From: BAIKAL-G1 sp943369525
GTDB lineage: Bacteria; Cyanobacteriota; Cyanobacteriia; PCC-6307; Cyanobiaceae
Assembly: GCA_943369525.1 (NCBI GenBank)
Contig: CALRNL020000007.1
Span: forward strand, 85,994 to 149,993
DNA: 64,000 nucleotides
Direction: 5' to 3'
How positions within the stretch are numbered: position 1 is the first letter of the stretch; the number at the start of each line of letters is the position of its first letter. This document shows positions 45,488 to 56,958 of this stretch, in pieces. Under the pieces are notes generated by a model. The model was given only the letters and a program-made list of their open reading frames with translations. It searched no databases and had not been told where the DNA came from. The position numbers and the translations under genes are program-made.

Positions 45488-45967
45488 TTGACGGTCTTCG
45501 AAGGGTTCTTCACCGCTGCCAGCAGCCTGCGGGTCGCCATCGTGGTGGCCCGATTCAATGATTTGGTGACGGGCAAGCTTTTAAGCGGTTGCCTCGACTC
45601 CCTCTCCCGCCACGGCATTGACGTGGGGCCGACTAGCAGCCAGCTGGATGTGGCCTGGGTGCCCGGTTGCTTTGAAATTCCCCTGGTGGCCCAGCGGCTC
45701 GCCGCTAGTGGCCGCTACCAGGTGGTGATCACCTTGGGGGCCGTGATCCGTGGTGACACGCCCCATTTCGATGTGGTGGTTAACGAGGTGAGTAAGGGCG
45801 TGGCTGCCGTCGCCCGTGACACGGGCGTGCCAGTGATCTTCGGTGTGCTCACCACCGACACCCTGCAACAGGCCCTGGAACGGGCCGGCATCAAGGCCAA
45901 CCTGGGCTGGGGCTATGGCCTGCAGGCGATCGAGATGGGATCCCTGATGGCGGCCCTGCCCGCCTGA
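45488..45967 (+). CDS. ribH: 6,7-dimethyl-8-ribityllumazine synthase
   Basis: This enzyme makes the lumazine precursor of riboflavin. Conserved blocks are VAIVVARFNDLVTGKLLSG, WVPGCFEIPL, LGAVIRGDTPHFDVV with its catalytic His, and GVLTTD. The best start is TTG 45488, giving the conserved MTVFEGFF beginning; no ATG is available. It follows psbZ by 22 bp and precedes rfbA by only 4 bp, so the rhamnose genes may be read from the same transcript. Confidence 0.94.
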   Translation: MTVFEGFFTAASSLRVAIVVARFNDLVTGKLLSGCLDSLSRHGIDVGPTSSQLDVAWVPGCFEIPLVAQRLAASGRYQVVITLGAVIRGDTPHFDVVVNEVSKGVAAVARDTGVPVIFGVLTTDTLQQALERAGIKANLGWGYGLQAIEMGSLMAALPA

Positions 45968-45971
45968 GACG

Positions 45972-46922
45972 ATGACTTGTAAGGGAATCATCTTGGCCGG
46001 TGGTAGCGGTACCCGCCTGCATCCGATCACCCAGGCGGTGAGCAAGCAGCTGCTGCCGGTTTACGACAAGCCGATGGTTTATTACCCGCTCACCACGCTG
46101 ATGCTGGCGGGGATTCGGCAGGTTTTGATCATCACCACCCCCCAGGACCAGGCGGCCTTTGAGCGGCTCATGGGCAATGGCAGCCGCTGGGGCATGGAGA
46201 TCACCTATGCGGTGCAGCCGAGCCCCGATGGCCTGGCCCAGGCCTTCCTGATCGGTGCGGAATTTCTGGCCGGCTCGCCGGCGGCCCTGGTGCTGGGCGA
46301 CAACCTCTTCCATGGCCACGACCTGGTGCCCCAGCTGCAGGCCAGCAATGGCGCGGTGGCTGGCACCAATCCCGCTGCAATAACCGGTGCCACGGTGTTC
46401 GCCTATCCGGTGCGCGATCCGGAGCGCTACGGCGTGGTGGAATTCGCCGACGATGGCCGGGTGCTCAGCCTGGAGGAGAAGCCGGCCAGGCCCCGCAGCC
46501 GCTATGCCGTGACTGGCCTCTATTTCTATGACGACTCGGTCGTGGAGCGGGCCCGCCAGGTGCGCCCCTCCCCCCGGGGTGAACTGGAGATCACCGACCT
46601 CAACGCCATGTACCTGGCCGAGGGCCTGCTCAAGGTGGAGCTAATGGGCCGGGGCATGGCCTGGCTCGATACGGGCACCTGCGATTCCCTCCATGAGGCC
46701 GGCAGCTATATCCGCACCCTCGAACACCGCCAGGGCCTCAAGGTGGGCTGCCCCGAGGAGGTGGCCTGGCGCCAGGGCTGGATTAGCGCCCACCAGCTGG
46801 AACAGCTGGCAGCCCCCCTGCGCAAGAGCGGCTACGGCGACTACCTGATCAAGTTGCTGGAGGAGAGCAGCAGTGACCACAGCCTGCTGCAGGCCAGCCT
46901 CGGAGGATCCCATGCAGGCTGA
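45972..46922 (+). CDS. rfbA: Glucose-1-phosphate thymidylyltransferase
   Basis: The N-terminus GIILAGGSGTRLHPITQA is the nucleotidyl-transfer loop, followed by SKQLLPVYDKPMVYYPL. The enzyme makes dTDP-glucose from glucose 1-phosphate and dTTP, the first step toward dTDP-L-rhamnose. The 316-residue length is slightly above the usual 290-300. It overlaps rfbC by 11 bp and begins a four-gene cassette. Confidence 0.97.
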   Translation: MTCKGIILAGGSGTRLHPITQAVSKQLLPVYDKPMVYYPLTTLMLAGIRQVLIITTPQDQAAFERLMGNGSRWGMEITYAVQPSPDGLAQAFLIGAEFLAGSPAALVLGDNLFHGHDLVPQLQASNGAVAGTNPAAITGATVFAYPVRDPERYGVVEFADDGRVLSLEEKPARPRSRYAVTGLYFYDDSVVERARQVRPSPRGELEITDLNAMYLAEGLLKVELMGRGMAWLDTGTCDSLHEAGSYIRTLEHRQGLKVGCPEEVAWRQGWISAHQLEQLAAPLRKSGYGDYLIKLLEESSSDHSLLQASLGGSHAG

Positions 46923-47496
46923 ATCCCTCACCGGTAACGGCGGCTTGGCCCTAGGCGGGCCCTTGTTGCTCACGCCCAGACTGTTTGGCGATGACCGCGG
47001 TTTTTTCTTCGAGAGTTGGAACCAGCGCACCTTCGAGACCCTGGCAGGACCAGGGGCCTTTGTGCAGGACAACCATTCGCGCTCGGCCAAGGGCGTGCTA
47101 CGTGGCTTGCATTACCAGCTGCCGCCCAATCCCCAGGGGAAGTTGGTGCGCTGCGTGCTGGGGGAGATCTTTGATGTGGCGGTGGATCTGCGCCGCACTT
47201 CGCCCACTTTCCGCCACTGGGTTGGCGCCCGCCTGAGCGCCAGCAACCATCAACAACTCTGGGTGCCGGCGGGCTTTGCCCATGGCTTCCTCACCCTGAG
47301 TGACCAGGCCGAGGTGCTCTACAAAACAAGCGACTACTGGAGCAAGGAGTGCGAGCGGGCGATCCGGTGGGATGACCCGGAGCTGGCGATTGCCTGGCCC
47401 CTGGCTGCCCTGGGCGGAACCACCCCCCAGCTCTCCGAAAAGGATGGGGAGGCGCCCCTGTTGGCTGCGCTGGCCCCAGGCGAGTTGTTCCCATGA
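46912..47496 (+). CDS. rfbC: dTDP-4-dehydrorhamnose 3,5-epimerase
   Basis: Cupin-fold epimerase motifs are present: LLTPRLFGDDRGFFFESWN, NHSRSAKGVLRGLHYQ with the catalytic His, and VDLRRTSPTF. It converts dTDP-4-keto-6-deoxyglucose to the L-lyxo form. ATG 46912 is preceded by a GGAGGA ribosome-binding site, which decides the start over an in-frame ATG at 46873. It overlaps rfbA by 11 bp. Confidence 0.96.
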   Translation: MQAESLTGNGGLALGGPLLLTPRLFGDDRGFFFESWNQRTFETLAGPGAFVQDNHSRSAKGVLRGLHYQLPPNPQGKLVRCVLGEIFDVAVDLRRTSPTFRHWVGARLSASNHQQLWVPAGFAHGFLTLSDQAEVLYKTSDYWSKECERAIRWDDPELAIAWPLAALGGTTPQLSEKDGEAPLLAALAPGELFP

Positions 47497-47509
47497 CGGA
47501 GCTGGTCCG

Positions 47510-48427
47510 ATGAAGGTGCTGCTTACTGGTGCCGCAGGCCAGCTGGGCCAGGCCCTGATCGCCTCCAGGCCCGAGGGGGTGGAGCTGGTGCCCCTGCGCC
47601 GCAGCGACCTCGATCTGGCTGACGCCGGCGCCTGCAAGCACCTGGTGCGGCAGCACCAACCCGATTGGTTGCTCAATGCTGGCGCCTACACCGCCGTGGA
47701 TCGGGCCGAGGCCGAACCCGAGCTAGCCCTGGCCGTGAACGCTGGCGCCCCCCAGGCCTTTGCCGAGGCCTTGGCGGCCACAGGTGGCCGGCTGCTGCAG
47801 GTCAGCACAGATTTCGTCTTCAACGGCCAGCAGGGCAGCCCCTATCGCCCCGAGCAGACGCCCGATCCCCTGGGGGTCTACGGCGCCAGCAAGGCGGCGG
47901 GCGAGCGGGCCGTGCTGGCGGCCCTGGGCCCGGGCCGGGCCCGGATCCTGCGCACCAGCTGGGTCTATGGCCCCGTGGGTGCCAATTTCTGCCTCACCAT
48001 GCTGCGGCTCCATGCCCTCAAGGCGGCGGCCGGCGAAGCCCTCGGGGTGGTGGCCGACCAGGTCGGCTGCCCCACCGCTAGCTCCGGCCTGGCGGCCGCC
48101 TGCTGGCGGGCGATCGGGATCGGGGCCGATCCAGGCGCTGCAGCCGTGCTGCATTGGAGCGACGCCGGTGCCGCCAGTTGGTACGACTTCGCCATGGCGA
48201 TCGGCGAGCTGGGCGTGGCCGCCGGCTTGCTGGAGCAGGCAGCCCAGGTGCGGCCGATTCCTACCAGCTCCTATCCCACCCCGGCGGCCCGTCCCGCCTA
48301 TTCCCTGCTCGAGTGCACCGCCAGCCGTGCGGCCCTGGGCCTGGAGCCGACCCATTGGCGGGCGGCCCTGGCCGAGGTGTTGGGCCAACTGGCGGATTTG
48401 CGGGCTAACCCAGGCGCTCGGGCCTGA
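47510..48427 (+). CDS. rfbD: dTDP-4-dehydrorhamnose reductase
   Basis: This NAD(P)H-dependent SDR enzyme carries MKVLLTGAAGQLGQAL as the Rossmann loop, DWLLNAGAYTAVDRAE and the YGASKAAGE catalytic Tyr-x3-Lys. It performs the last step to dTDP-L-rhamnose. ATG 47510 gives the normal 305-residue length; the frame is open further upstream through rfbC but has no conserved sequence there. It starts 13 bp after rfbC. Confidence 0.96.
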   Translation: MKVLLTGAAGQLGQALIASRPEGVELVPLRRSDLDLADAGACKHLVRQHQPDWLLNAGAYTAVDRAEAEPELALAVNAGAPQAFAEALAATGGRLLQVSTDFVFNGQQGSPYRPEQTPDPLGVYGASKAAGERAVLAALGPGRARILRTSWVYGPVGANFCLTMLRLHALKAAAGEALGVVADQVGCPTASSGLAAACWRAIGIGADPGAAAVLHWSDAGAASWYDFAMAIGELGVAAGLLEQAAQVRPIPTSSYPTPAARPAYSLLECTASRAALGLEPTHWRAALAEVLGQLADLRANPGARA

Positions 48428-48502
48428 GGGGGAGACCCCAGGGGCCTTGGGTTCTCTGGATGGGCCCCCCTTACTCTGCGTCAAACCATTGATTGACGCT
48501 TG

Positions 48503-49618
48503 ATGGACCAGCTGCTCCCCCCCGGCACCGACCGGGTCCTGGTTACCGGCGGCGCCGGCTTTATCGGTGGTGCGGTGGTGCGGCGCCTGCTACGCGATAG
48601 CAGCGCCACGGTCTTCAACCTGGATAAATGCGGCTACGCCAGTGACCTGGCCGGGATCGAGCAGGAACTGGCCGCCCTGGGGCCGGCGGCCCAGGGACCC
48701 GGGGGGGACCCGCGCCACCAGCTGCTGCGGGTGGATCTGGTGGATGGGGCCGCCACGGCCGAGGCGGTGCGGCGGGCCGATCCCGACCTGGTGCTGCACC
48801 TGGCCGCCGAGAGCCATGTGGATCGCTCGATTGATGGCCCAGCGGCATTCATCGAGAGCAATGTGACCGGCACCTTCGAGCTGCTCCAGGCGGTGCGCGC
48901 CCACTGGGAGCAGTTGCCCCCTGGGCGCGCCGCCCGCTTCCGCTTCCACCACATCAGCACCGACGAGGTCTTCGGTTCTTTGGGCCCCCAGGGGCGCTTC
49001 AGCGAAACGACCCCCTACGACCCCCGCTCCCCCTATTCGGCCAGTAAGGCCGCCAGCGACCACCTCGTCAGCGCCTGGCACCACACCTACGGCCTGCCGG
49101 TGGTGCTGACCAACTGCAGCAACAACTACGGCCCCTGGCAGTTCCCCGAGAAGCTGATCCCGGTGGTGATCCTCAAGGCCCTGGCCGGCGAGCCGATCCC
49201 CCTCTACGGCGATGGCGCCAACGTGCGCGATTGGCTCTTCGTCGACGACCACGTCGAGGCCCTGCTACTGGCGGCTACCCGGGGGCGCCTGGGCCACGCC
49301 TACTGCGTTGGGGGCCATGGCGAGCGCACCAATAAGCAGGTGGTGGAGGCGATCTGCGCCCTGCTGGACCAGCGGCGGCCCGCGGCGGCCCCCCACAGCC
49401 GCCTGATCACTCCCGTGACCGACCGCCCCGGCCACGACCGCCGCTACGCCATCGACCCGGCCCGCATTAGCGGTGAACTGGGCTGGCAGCCCCGCCACAA
49501 CTTCGAGCAGGGCCTGGCCGCCACGGTCGATTGGTACCTGGCCCATGGCGACTGGTGCCAGCGGGTTCAGGCCCGTGCCGGCCACCGGGGCGAGCGCCTG
49601 GGCGTGCCAGCGATTTGA
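48503..49618 (+). CDS. rfbB: dTDP-glucose 4,6-dehydratase
   Basis: The 371-residue extended SDR has VLVTGGAGFIGGAVV, HISTDEVFGSLG and the YSASKAASDHL catalytic Tyr-x3-Lys. It oxidises and dehydrates dTDP-glucose, the second step of the rhamnose pathway, and is last in the rfbA-rfbC-rfbD-rfbB order. The 75-bp gap after rfbD contains a TTG at 48500, but ATG 48503 is preferred. The downstream neighbour is tRNA-Gly. Confidence 0.97.
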   Translation: MDQLLPPGTDRVLVTGGAGFIGGAVVRRLLRDSSATVFNLDKCGYASDLAGIEQELAALGPAAQGPGGDPRHQLLRVDLVDGAATAEAVRRADPDLVLHLAAESHVDRSIDGPAAFIESNVTGTFELLQAVRAHWEQLPPGRAARFRFHHISTDEVFGSLGPQGRFSETTPYDPRSPYSASKAASDHLVSAWHHTYGLPVVLTNCSNNYGPWQFPEKLIPVVILKALAGEPIPLYGDGANVRDWLFVDDHVEALLLAATRGRLGHAYCVGGHGERTNKQVVEAICALLDQRRPAAAPHSRLITPVTDRPGHDRRYAIDPARISGELGWQPRHNFEQGLAATVDWYLAHGDWCQRVQARAGHRGERLGVPAI

Positions 49619-49703
49619 CCAGGGGCAGGCCCGTAGGGCATGCTCGTTAGGTCGGTCCCAGACCGGTGCCATCACCAGTGCCCTTCCGGGCTGTGGTGCG
49701 TGG

Positions 49704-49775
49704 GCGGATGTAGCTCAGTGGTAGAGCATCTCCTTGCCAAGGAGAGGGTCGAGAGTTCGAATCTCTTCATCCGCT
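49704..49775 (+). tRNA. tRNA-Gly (GCC anticodon)
   Basis: A 7-bp acceptor stem (GCGGATG with CATCCGC), D-arm AGCTCAGTGGTAGAGC, anticodon loop TTGCCAA with GCC at 49736-49738, and T-arm GAGAGTTCGAATCTCTT are all present. CCA is not encoded. The last nine bases overlap the stop end of the convergent GNAT gene. Confidence 0.97.
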
Positions 49776-50216
49776 TGATTGTTGTTGCCGGTGCCACACC
49801 ATCAGGTGTTGGGCATGGCTGGCGCCAAAGCCCAGGCGGCCATAGAAACCGGCGCTGTTGGTGGTCATGAGGTAGACCCGTTCCGCCTTGGCCACGGCTG
49901 GGCAGGCCAGCAGTTCGGCCACCAGGCGCCGTCCCAGCCCCAGGCCCTGGTGCTCGCCAGCCACCACCACATCCCAGAGCACGGCGCGGAAGGCCCCATC
50001 GCTGCTGGCCCGGCCAAAGCCCACCAACTGCTGGCCCTGCCAGGCGCTTACCACCGCCTGGCTGCCCCTGAGCATGGTTGCTAGCTCCTGGCGTTGCCGT
50101 CCCCTAGCCCAGAAGCTGTGGTGGTCGAGCAGGGCCTGCAGGGCCCCCAGCCGCCAGCGCAATCTCAGGGCGAGGCGGCTATGGCGAATCAGGCGGATCG
50201 GGGCGGGGTCGCTCAA
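49767..50216 (-). CDS. GNAT family N-acetyltransferase
   Basis: The 149-residue protein has the acetyl-CoA-binding motif VVVAGEHQGLGLGRRLVAEL and the later NSAGFYGRLGFG of the GNAT fold. The substrate is unknown; it could be a protein N-terminus, an amino acid or a small amine. The N-terminal part is rich in Arg and Leu. The end of the gene overlaps the 3' end of tRNA-Gly on the opposite strand. It diverges from secA, as commonly seen in picocyanobacteria. Confidence 0.85.
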   Translation of the reverse strand: MSDPAPIRLIRHSRLALRLRWRLGALQALLDHHSFWARGRQRQELATMLRGSQAVVSAWQGQQLVGFGRASSDGAFRAVLWDVVVAGEHQGLGLGRRLVAELLACPAVAKAERVYLMTTNSAGFYGRLGFGASHAQHLMVWHRQQQSSG

Positions 50217-50412
50217 GGGGCTGGGGTGCCGGCCGGATGGCCCAAATCCTCGCCTTTAAAGCGCAGCTGCTGCAGACGGGCCTAGGCGGCGTAGCCAGCA
50301 TGGGCCCCCCAAGGCCCATTGGCATGGGCAAAACCCTTGCCCTGCCTTGCTTCTGGGCCCTGGCTCACGGCCCGGCGGTGGTAGGCTGCATCCAATTGGC
50401 CGGCCCCGATCC

Positions 50413-53259
<2,847 letters not shown>

Positions 53260-53331
53260 GCCGCCCCAGGCTCCGGCGCCAGGGCAGTCCGGTCACGGTC
53301 AAGGCGGGGCAGTCCTGCAGGCACACCTGGC

Positions 53332-54132
53332 TCAGAGGGCCTTGGGTTCGGGGGGCTCGCCGGCGGGGGAGCCCGGTGCAAGCTCTGGCAGCCCAGGGCT
53401 GTCCTCGCCCAGAAATTCGATGATTTCCCGGTCCAGCAGGCTCTGAGCCTGACCTTGGCAAGGTTCGAGCAGGGGCCTGCCGGCGGCGACTTCCCGTAGG
53501 CAGCTCTGCAGGCGGCCCAGTTCAGTTTCAAGGCTGTCGATCCGCTGCATCAGGTTGCGGATCACCCGCGCTTCCGCATCGGGCAGGGCCGAGTGGGCCA
53601 GGGGATCCACCCGCACCCCCGATTGGTGAATCACCCGGCCGGGGATGCCTACCACCGTGCTGTCGGCGGCCACATCGCGCAGCAGCACCGAGCCGGCGCC
53701 GATGCGGGTGTTGGCCCCCACGGTGATCGCCCCCAGCACCTTGGCGCCGGCCCCCACCACCACGTTCTGGCCCAGGGTGGGGTGGCGCTGGCCGATGGCC
53801 TTACCGGTGCCGCCCAGGGTTACCCCCTGGTACAGCAGGCAGTTGTTGCCGATGACGCAGGTTTCTCCGATCACCACGCCCATGCCATGGTCGATGAACA
53901 CCCCCTGGCCGATGCGGGCGCCGGGGTGGATTTCGACGCCGGTGAGCAGGCGGCCGAGCTGGCTGAGCAGCCTGGGCAGCAGGGGCAGGCCCAGGCGCCA
54001 GAGGCTGTGGCTGAGGCGATGCAGGGTGAGGGCATGGAGCCCTGGGTAGCAGAGCAGGATTTCGAGGGTGCCGCGGGCGGCCGGGTCCCGTTCCTTGATG
54101 ATCGCCAGGTCGGCCCGAAATGCCTTGAGCAT
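53332..54132 (-). CDS. cysE: Serine O-acetyltransferase
   Basis: Left-handed beta-helix hexapeptides (ARIGQGVFIDHGMGVVIGE, GVTLGGTGKAIGQRHPTLG) identify CysE, which makes O-acetylserine, the carbon skeleton for cysteine. ATG 54132 gives MLKAFRADLAIIKERDPAA, the family's usual beginning. The tail of about 60 residues after residue 200 is longer than in E. coli. The start overlaps the stop of the upstream GntR-type gene by ATGA, so the two are translationally coupled. Confidence 0.94.
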   Translation of the reverse strand: MLKAFRADLAIIKERDPAARGTLEILLCYPGLHALTLHRLSHSLWRLGLPLLPRLLSQLGRLLTGVEIHPGARIGQGVFIDHGMGVVIGETCVIGNNCLLYQGVTLGGTGKAIGQRHPTLGQNVVVGAGAKVLGAITVGANTRIGAGSVLLRDVAADSTVVGIPGRVIHQSGVRVDPLAHSALPDAEARVIRNLMQRIDSLETELGRLQSCLREVAAGRPLLEPCQGQAQSLLDREIIEFLGEDSPGLPELAPGSPAGEPPEPKAL

Positions 54133-55124
54133 CACGCCACCGACTGCAGCCCAATCTCCTTGCGCAGCAGGTCGATGGTGGCGGTCCCCAGGTAGCTCTG
54201 GGCGCAATGCACCTGGGGTAGGCGCATCAGCTGGCTGCGGTTCTGGCGCAGGCTCTGCTCCACCAGGGGCAGGCTGGGCCGGTCACAGAGCACGTGGCTG
54301 GCGGCCCGCAGCAGGGCCAGGAGCCGGCTGCCCACATCAGGGGTGGCGGTCATCAGTAGCAGCTCATTGCCGCGCATGCTGTGCAGGATCACCTCGGCGG
54401 CGCGCAGGATGCCGGGGCTGATGCTCACCAGGCCAACGCAGCTGCCCGTGCGCAGTTCCTTGAGCAGGTCCAGTTCGTGGCGGAAGTCGTTGAGATCCAC
54501 CGCCACGGCGCGCACGCCATGGCGCTTGGCGATCTCCTCCACGGGCTGCAGGAAGTAGCGGCTGGTCACGACCGTGCCATTGCTGGAGGTTTCGAGCACG
54601 GCCTCCAGCTCCTCCATGGGCACCACCTCCCCGGGCACCGCCAGGTTGGGGGTGAGTTCCTCGGCGATCAGGAGGGAGGCGCCGATGTCCTCGCGGGGGG
54701 TACTCACGAGCACCCTGGCGCCGCAGCGCAGCCGCCAGTCGATTTCGCGGGTGAGCAGGTCGCGGGTCTGTTGCAGGGTGCAGCCGGCGTTGAGCAGGCC
54801 ATCGACGCTCTGGCGCACTTCCCGATCGATGTCGGGCATGGCTTTGCCGCGGATCCCCGGCGGCGGCTTGATTTCGCGGGGCTTCTGCTGGTCGCGCACG
54901 TAGATGCCCGAGCCGGCCATGGCCTCCACAACGCCATCATTTTCCAGCTGGCGGTAGACCTTGCTAATCGTGTTGCGGTGCAGGCCCGTCTGCATCGCCA
55001 GCTGGCGCGTACTGGGCAGGCGATGGCCCGGAGGGTAGTGGCGAGCCGCGATCGCGAAGCAGATCTGGTTGTACAGCTGCGTCGAAGCCGGGATGTCGCT
55101 GTCCTGCTGGATGTGAAAGCGCAC
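54132..55124 (-). CDS. GntR-type transcriptional regulator
   Basis: From GTG 55124 the first 75 residues form a GntR winged helix (TQLYNQICFAIAARHYPPG, LPSTRQLAMQTGLHRNTIS). The remaining 250 residues form an unassigned effector domain without the pyridoxal Lys of the MocR group that I could find. An in-frame ATG lies 180 bp upstream, but that sequence is not conserved in character. It overlaps cysE by 3 bp and diverges from the dienelactone-hydrolase gene, so either could be its target. Confidence 0.8.
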   Translation of the reverse strand: MRFHIQQDSDIPASTQLYNQICFAIAARHYPPGHRLPSTRQLAMQTGLHRNTISKVYRQLENDGVVEAMAGSGIYVRDQQKPREIKPPPGIRGKAMPDIDREVRQSVDGLLNAGCTLQQTRDLLTREIDWRLRCGARVLVSTPREDIGASLLIAEELTPNLAVPGEVVPMEELEAVLETSSNGTVVTSRYFLQPVEEIAKRHGVRAVAVDLNDFRHELDLLKELRTGSCVGLVSISPGILRAAEVILHSMRGNELLLMTATPDVGSRLLALLRAASHVLCDRPSLPLVEQSLRQNRSQLMRLPQVHCAQSYLGTATIDLLRKEIGLQSVA

Positions 55125-55318
55125 GCCGGGGTGGGACAGAGCTGGTGCTGGCCACCTTAAGGAGCTTTGGTCATGGTGACAATTCCCCCGTTGGCATAAG
55201 CGCCTGTGCCGGGCTGTGCCGGTTGCCGGCCCCGGGGTTGCGAAGGGGGCCCAGCCTGGGGCCTGGAGCTTTGGTTCTCGGGCTGTCGCCGAAACTGGCG
55301 CCACCAGCCCCTGAGCCG

Positions 55319-56164
55319 ATGACGGAGCCTGCAGCGATCGCGATGGTGGCCGATTGGGTCACGATCGGCCCTGGCCCAGTCAGGGGAGGGGACTCGCCCT
55401 CGGGCCCGGCAGAGGGCCCTGCCGTTCCCCTGCGCTGCTGGTGGGCCCGGCCGCTGGCCCAGGCGCCGCGGGCGGCGGTGGTTGTGTTGCCGGAGGTGTT
55501 CGGCGTTAACGGCTGGGTGCGCAGCGTCGCCGACCGGCTGGCCACGGCGGGCTACGCCGCCGTAGCGCTCCCCACCATGGCCCGCACCGCCCCCGACCTG
55601 GAACTCCCTTACGACGCCGCTGGCCTGGCGCTGGGCCGCCAGCACCGCGATGCGGTCACCACTGCCGGCTTCCTGGCCGACCTGGCCGCCTGCCTGGCCT
55701 GGATCCGGGCCCAGCCGGACCTGGCTAGCGCCCCGGTTGGCTGCGTGGGGTTCTGCTTCGGCGGCCACCTGGCCCTGCTGGCGGCCAGCCGGCCGGAGGT
55801 GGGGGCCACCTGTGCCTTCTATGGCGCCCGGGTCTCCAGCTTCCGCCCCGGCGGCGGCCCGCCCAGCCTGGAGTTGGTGCCCCAGATCGCCGGCCGGCTG
55901 TGGTGCTTCTGCGGCGACCAGGATCCCCTGATCCCGGCTGAGGAGATCACGGCGGTGGCCGCTGCCCTGACCGCGGCCAATGGCGGTGTGCCAGCCGAAT
56001 CGATGGCGGCCCGCCACCGCCTGCTGCTGGCCCCTGGGGCTGGCCACGGCTACATGTGCGAAGCCCGCGCCGATTTCTCCCCCAACGCGGCCCGCTCGGG
56101 CTGGAGCGACATGCTCGGCCTGTTCGCGGCCATGGCGGACGGATCGCTTAGCCCCCAGCCCTAA
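55319..56164 (+). CDS. Dienelactone hydrolase family protein
   Basis: The alpha/beta-hydrolase has VVVLPEVFGVNGWVRSVADRL, the nucleophile elbow VGFCFGGH (Cys nucleophile), the acid in CGDQDPLIP and the His in PGAGHGYMC, a complete DLH-type triad. The true substrate in cyanobacteria is unknown. ATG 55319 gives 281 residues; an in-frame ATG at 55145 would add a low-quality N-terminus. It diverges from the GntR-type gene and converges on infC. Confidence 0.88.
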   Translation: MTEPAAIAMVADWVTIGPGPVRGGDSPSGPAEGPAVPLRCWWARPLAQAPRAAVVVLPEVFGVNGWVRSVADRLATAGYAAVALPTMARTAPDLELPYDAAGLALGRQHRDAVTTAGFLADLAACLAWIRAQPDLASAPVGCVGFCFGGHLALLAASRPEVGATCAFYGARVSSFRPGGGPPSLELVPQIAGRLWCFCGDQDPLIPAEEITAVAAALTAANGGVPAESMAARHRLLLAPGAGHGYMCEARADFSPNAARSGWSDMLGLFAAMADGSLSPQP

Positions 56165-56253
56165 ACAAGGCCTAGGCGAGGGGACTCCCCAGCCCAGGAC
56201 TAGCAACACTTAGGGCCGGTTGTTCCAGCCGGTCAGCGGCCGGGCCTGGGCGC

Positions 56254-56910
56254 TCAGATCCGGGTTGGTTCGCGGCTGACGTCGCGATTGATGTCGCGGC
56301 TGGTTTCGATCGTGCGCACGGCCTTGGTGGCAGCAATTGCCGCATCCTTTTCCTTGGCCAGGGGCGTTTTGCGCGGGCTCAGAAACATGATCATGTTGCG
56401 GCCTTCCCGCTTGGGATCCTGCTGGATTTCGGCGCTTTCTTCCAGGTCTTTGGCCATGCGGAAAAGCAGCTGTTCGGCCAGGGCCGTGTGCTGGATTTCG
56501 CGGCCGCGGAAGATCACGGTGCACTTCACCTTGTCGCCGTCCTTGAGGAAGCGCACGGCTTGACCAATGCGCACCTGGTAGTCGTGCGAATCGATCTTGT
56601 AGCGCATTTTGACTTCCTTGACCTCGGTCTGGTGCGACTTTTTCTTCGCTTCCTTGGCCTTCTTTTCCTGCTCGAATTTATATTTGCCGTAGTCCATGAT
56701 CCGGCAAACCGGGGGATCGGCCTTCTCACTGACCAGAACGAGGTCGAGCTCCCGGTCCTTGGCTACCTCCAGCGCCTCCTCCCTTGTGATTACCCCCAGC
56801 TGACTGCCGTCGGCATCAACCACCCGGAGCTGGGGGTAGCTGATGCGGTCATTGATGTTGGGGAGCTCCCGCACAGGAGCGCGACGGTCAAAACGGGGAC
56901 GGGGTGGCAT
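56254..56910 (-). CDS. infC: Translation initiation factor IF-3
   Basis: The 218-residue protein shows NDRISYPQLRVVDADGSQLG, PPVCRIMDYGKYKFEQEKK and EVKMRYKIDSHDYQVRIGQA, the two-domain IF-3 sequence that monitors initiator tRNA on the 30S subunit. It starts with ATG, not the autoregulatory AUU known from E. coli. The C-terminus extends past the usual end with a four-residue repeat (SRDI, NRDV, SREP, TRI) like that in the RNase J tail. It lies 48 bp after miaA on the same strand. Confidence 0.96.
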   Translation of the reverse strand: MPPRPRFDRRAPVRELPNINDRISYPQLRVVDADGSQLGVITREEALEVAKDRELDLVLVSEKADPPVCRIMDYGKYKFEQEKKAKEAKKKSHQTEVKEVKMRYKIDSHDYQVRIGQAVRFLKDGDKVKCTVIFRGREIQHTALAEQLLFRMAKDLEESAEIQQDPKREGRNMIMFLSPRKTPLAKEKDAAIAATKAVRTIETSRDINRDVSREPTRI

Positions 56911-56958
56911 TCAGGAAAGCGAGGGGACGGAAGGGTGAAAACAGGTGGTATTCACCCT

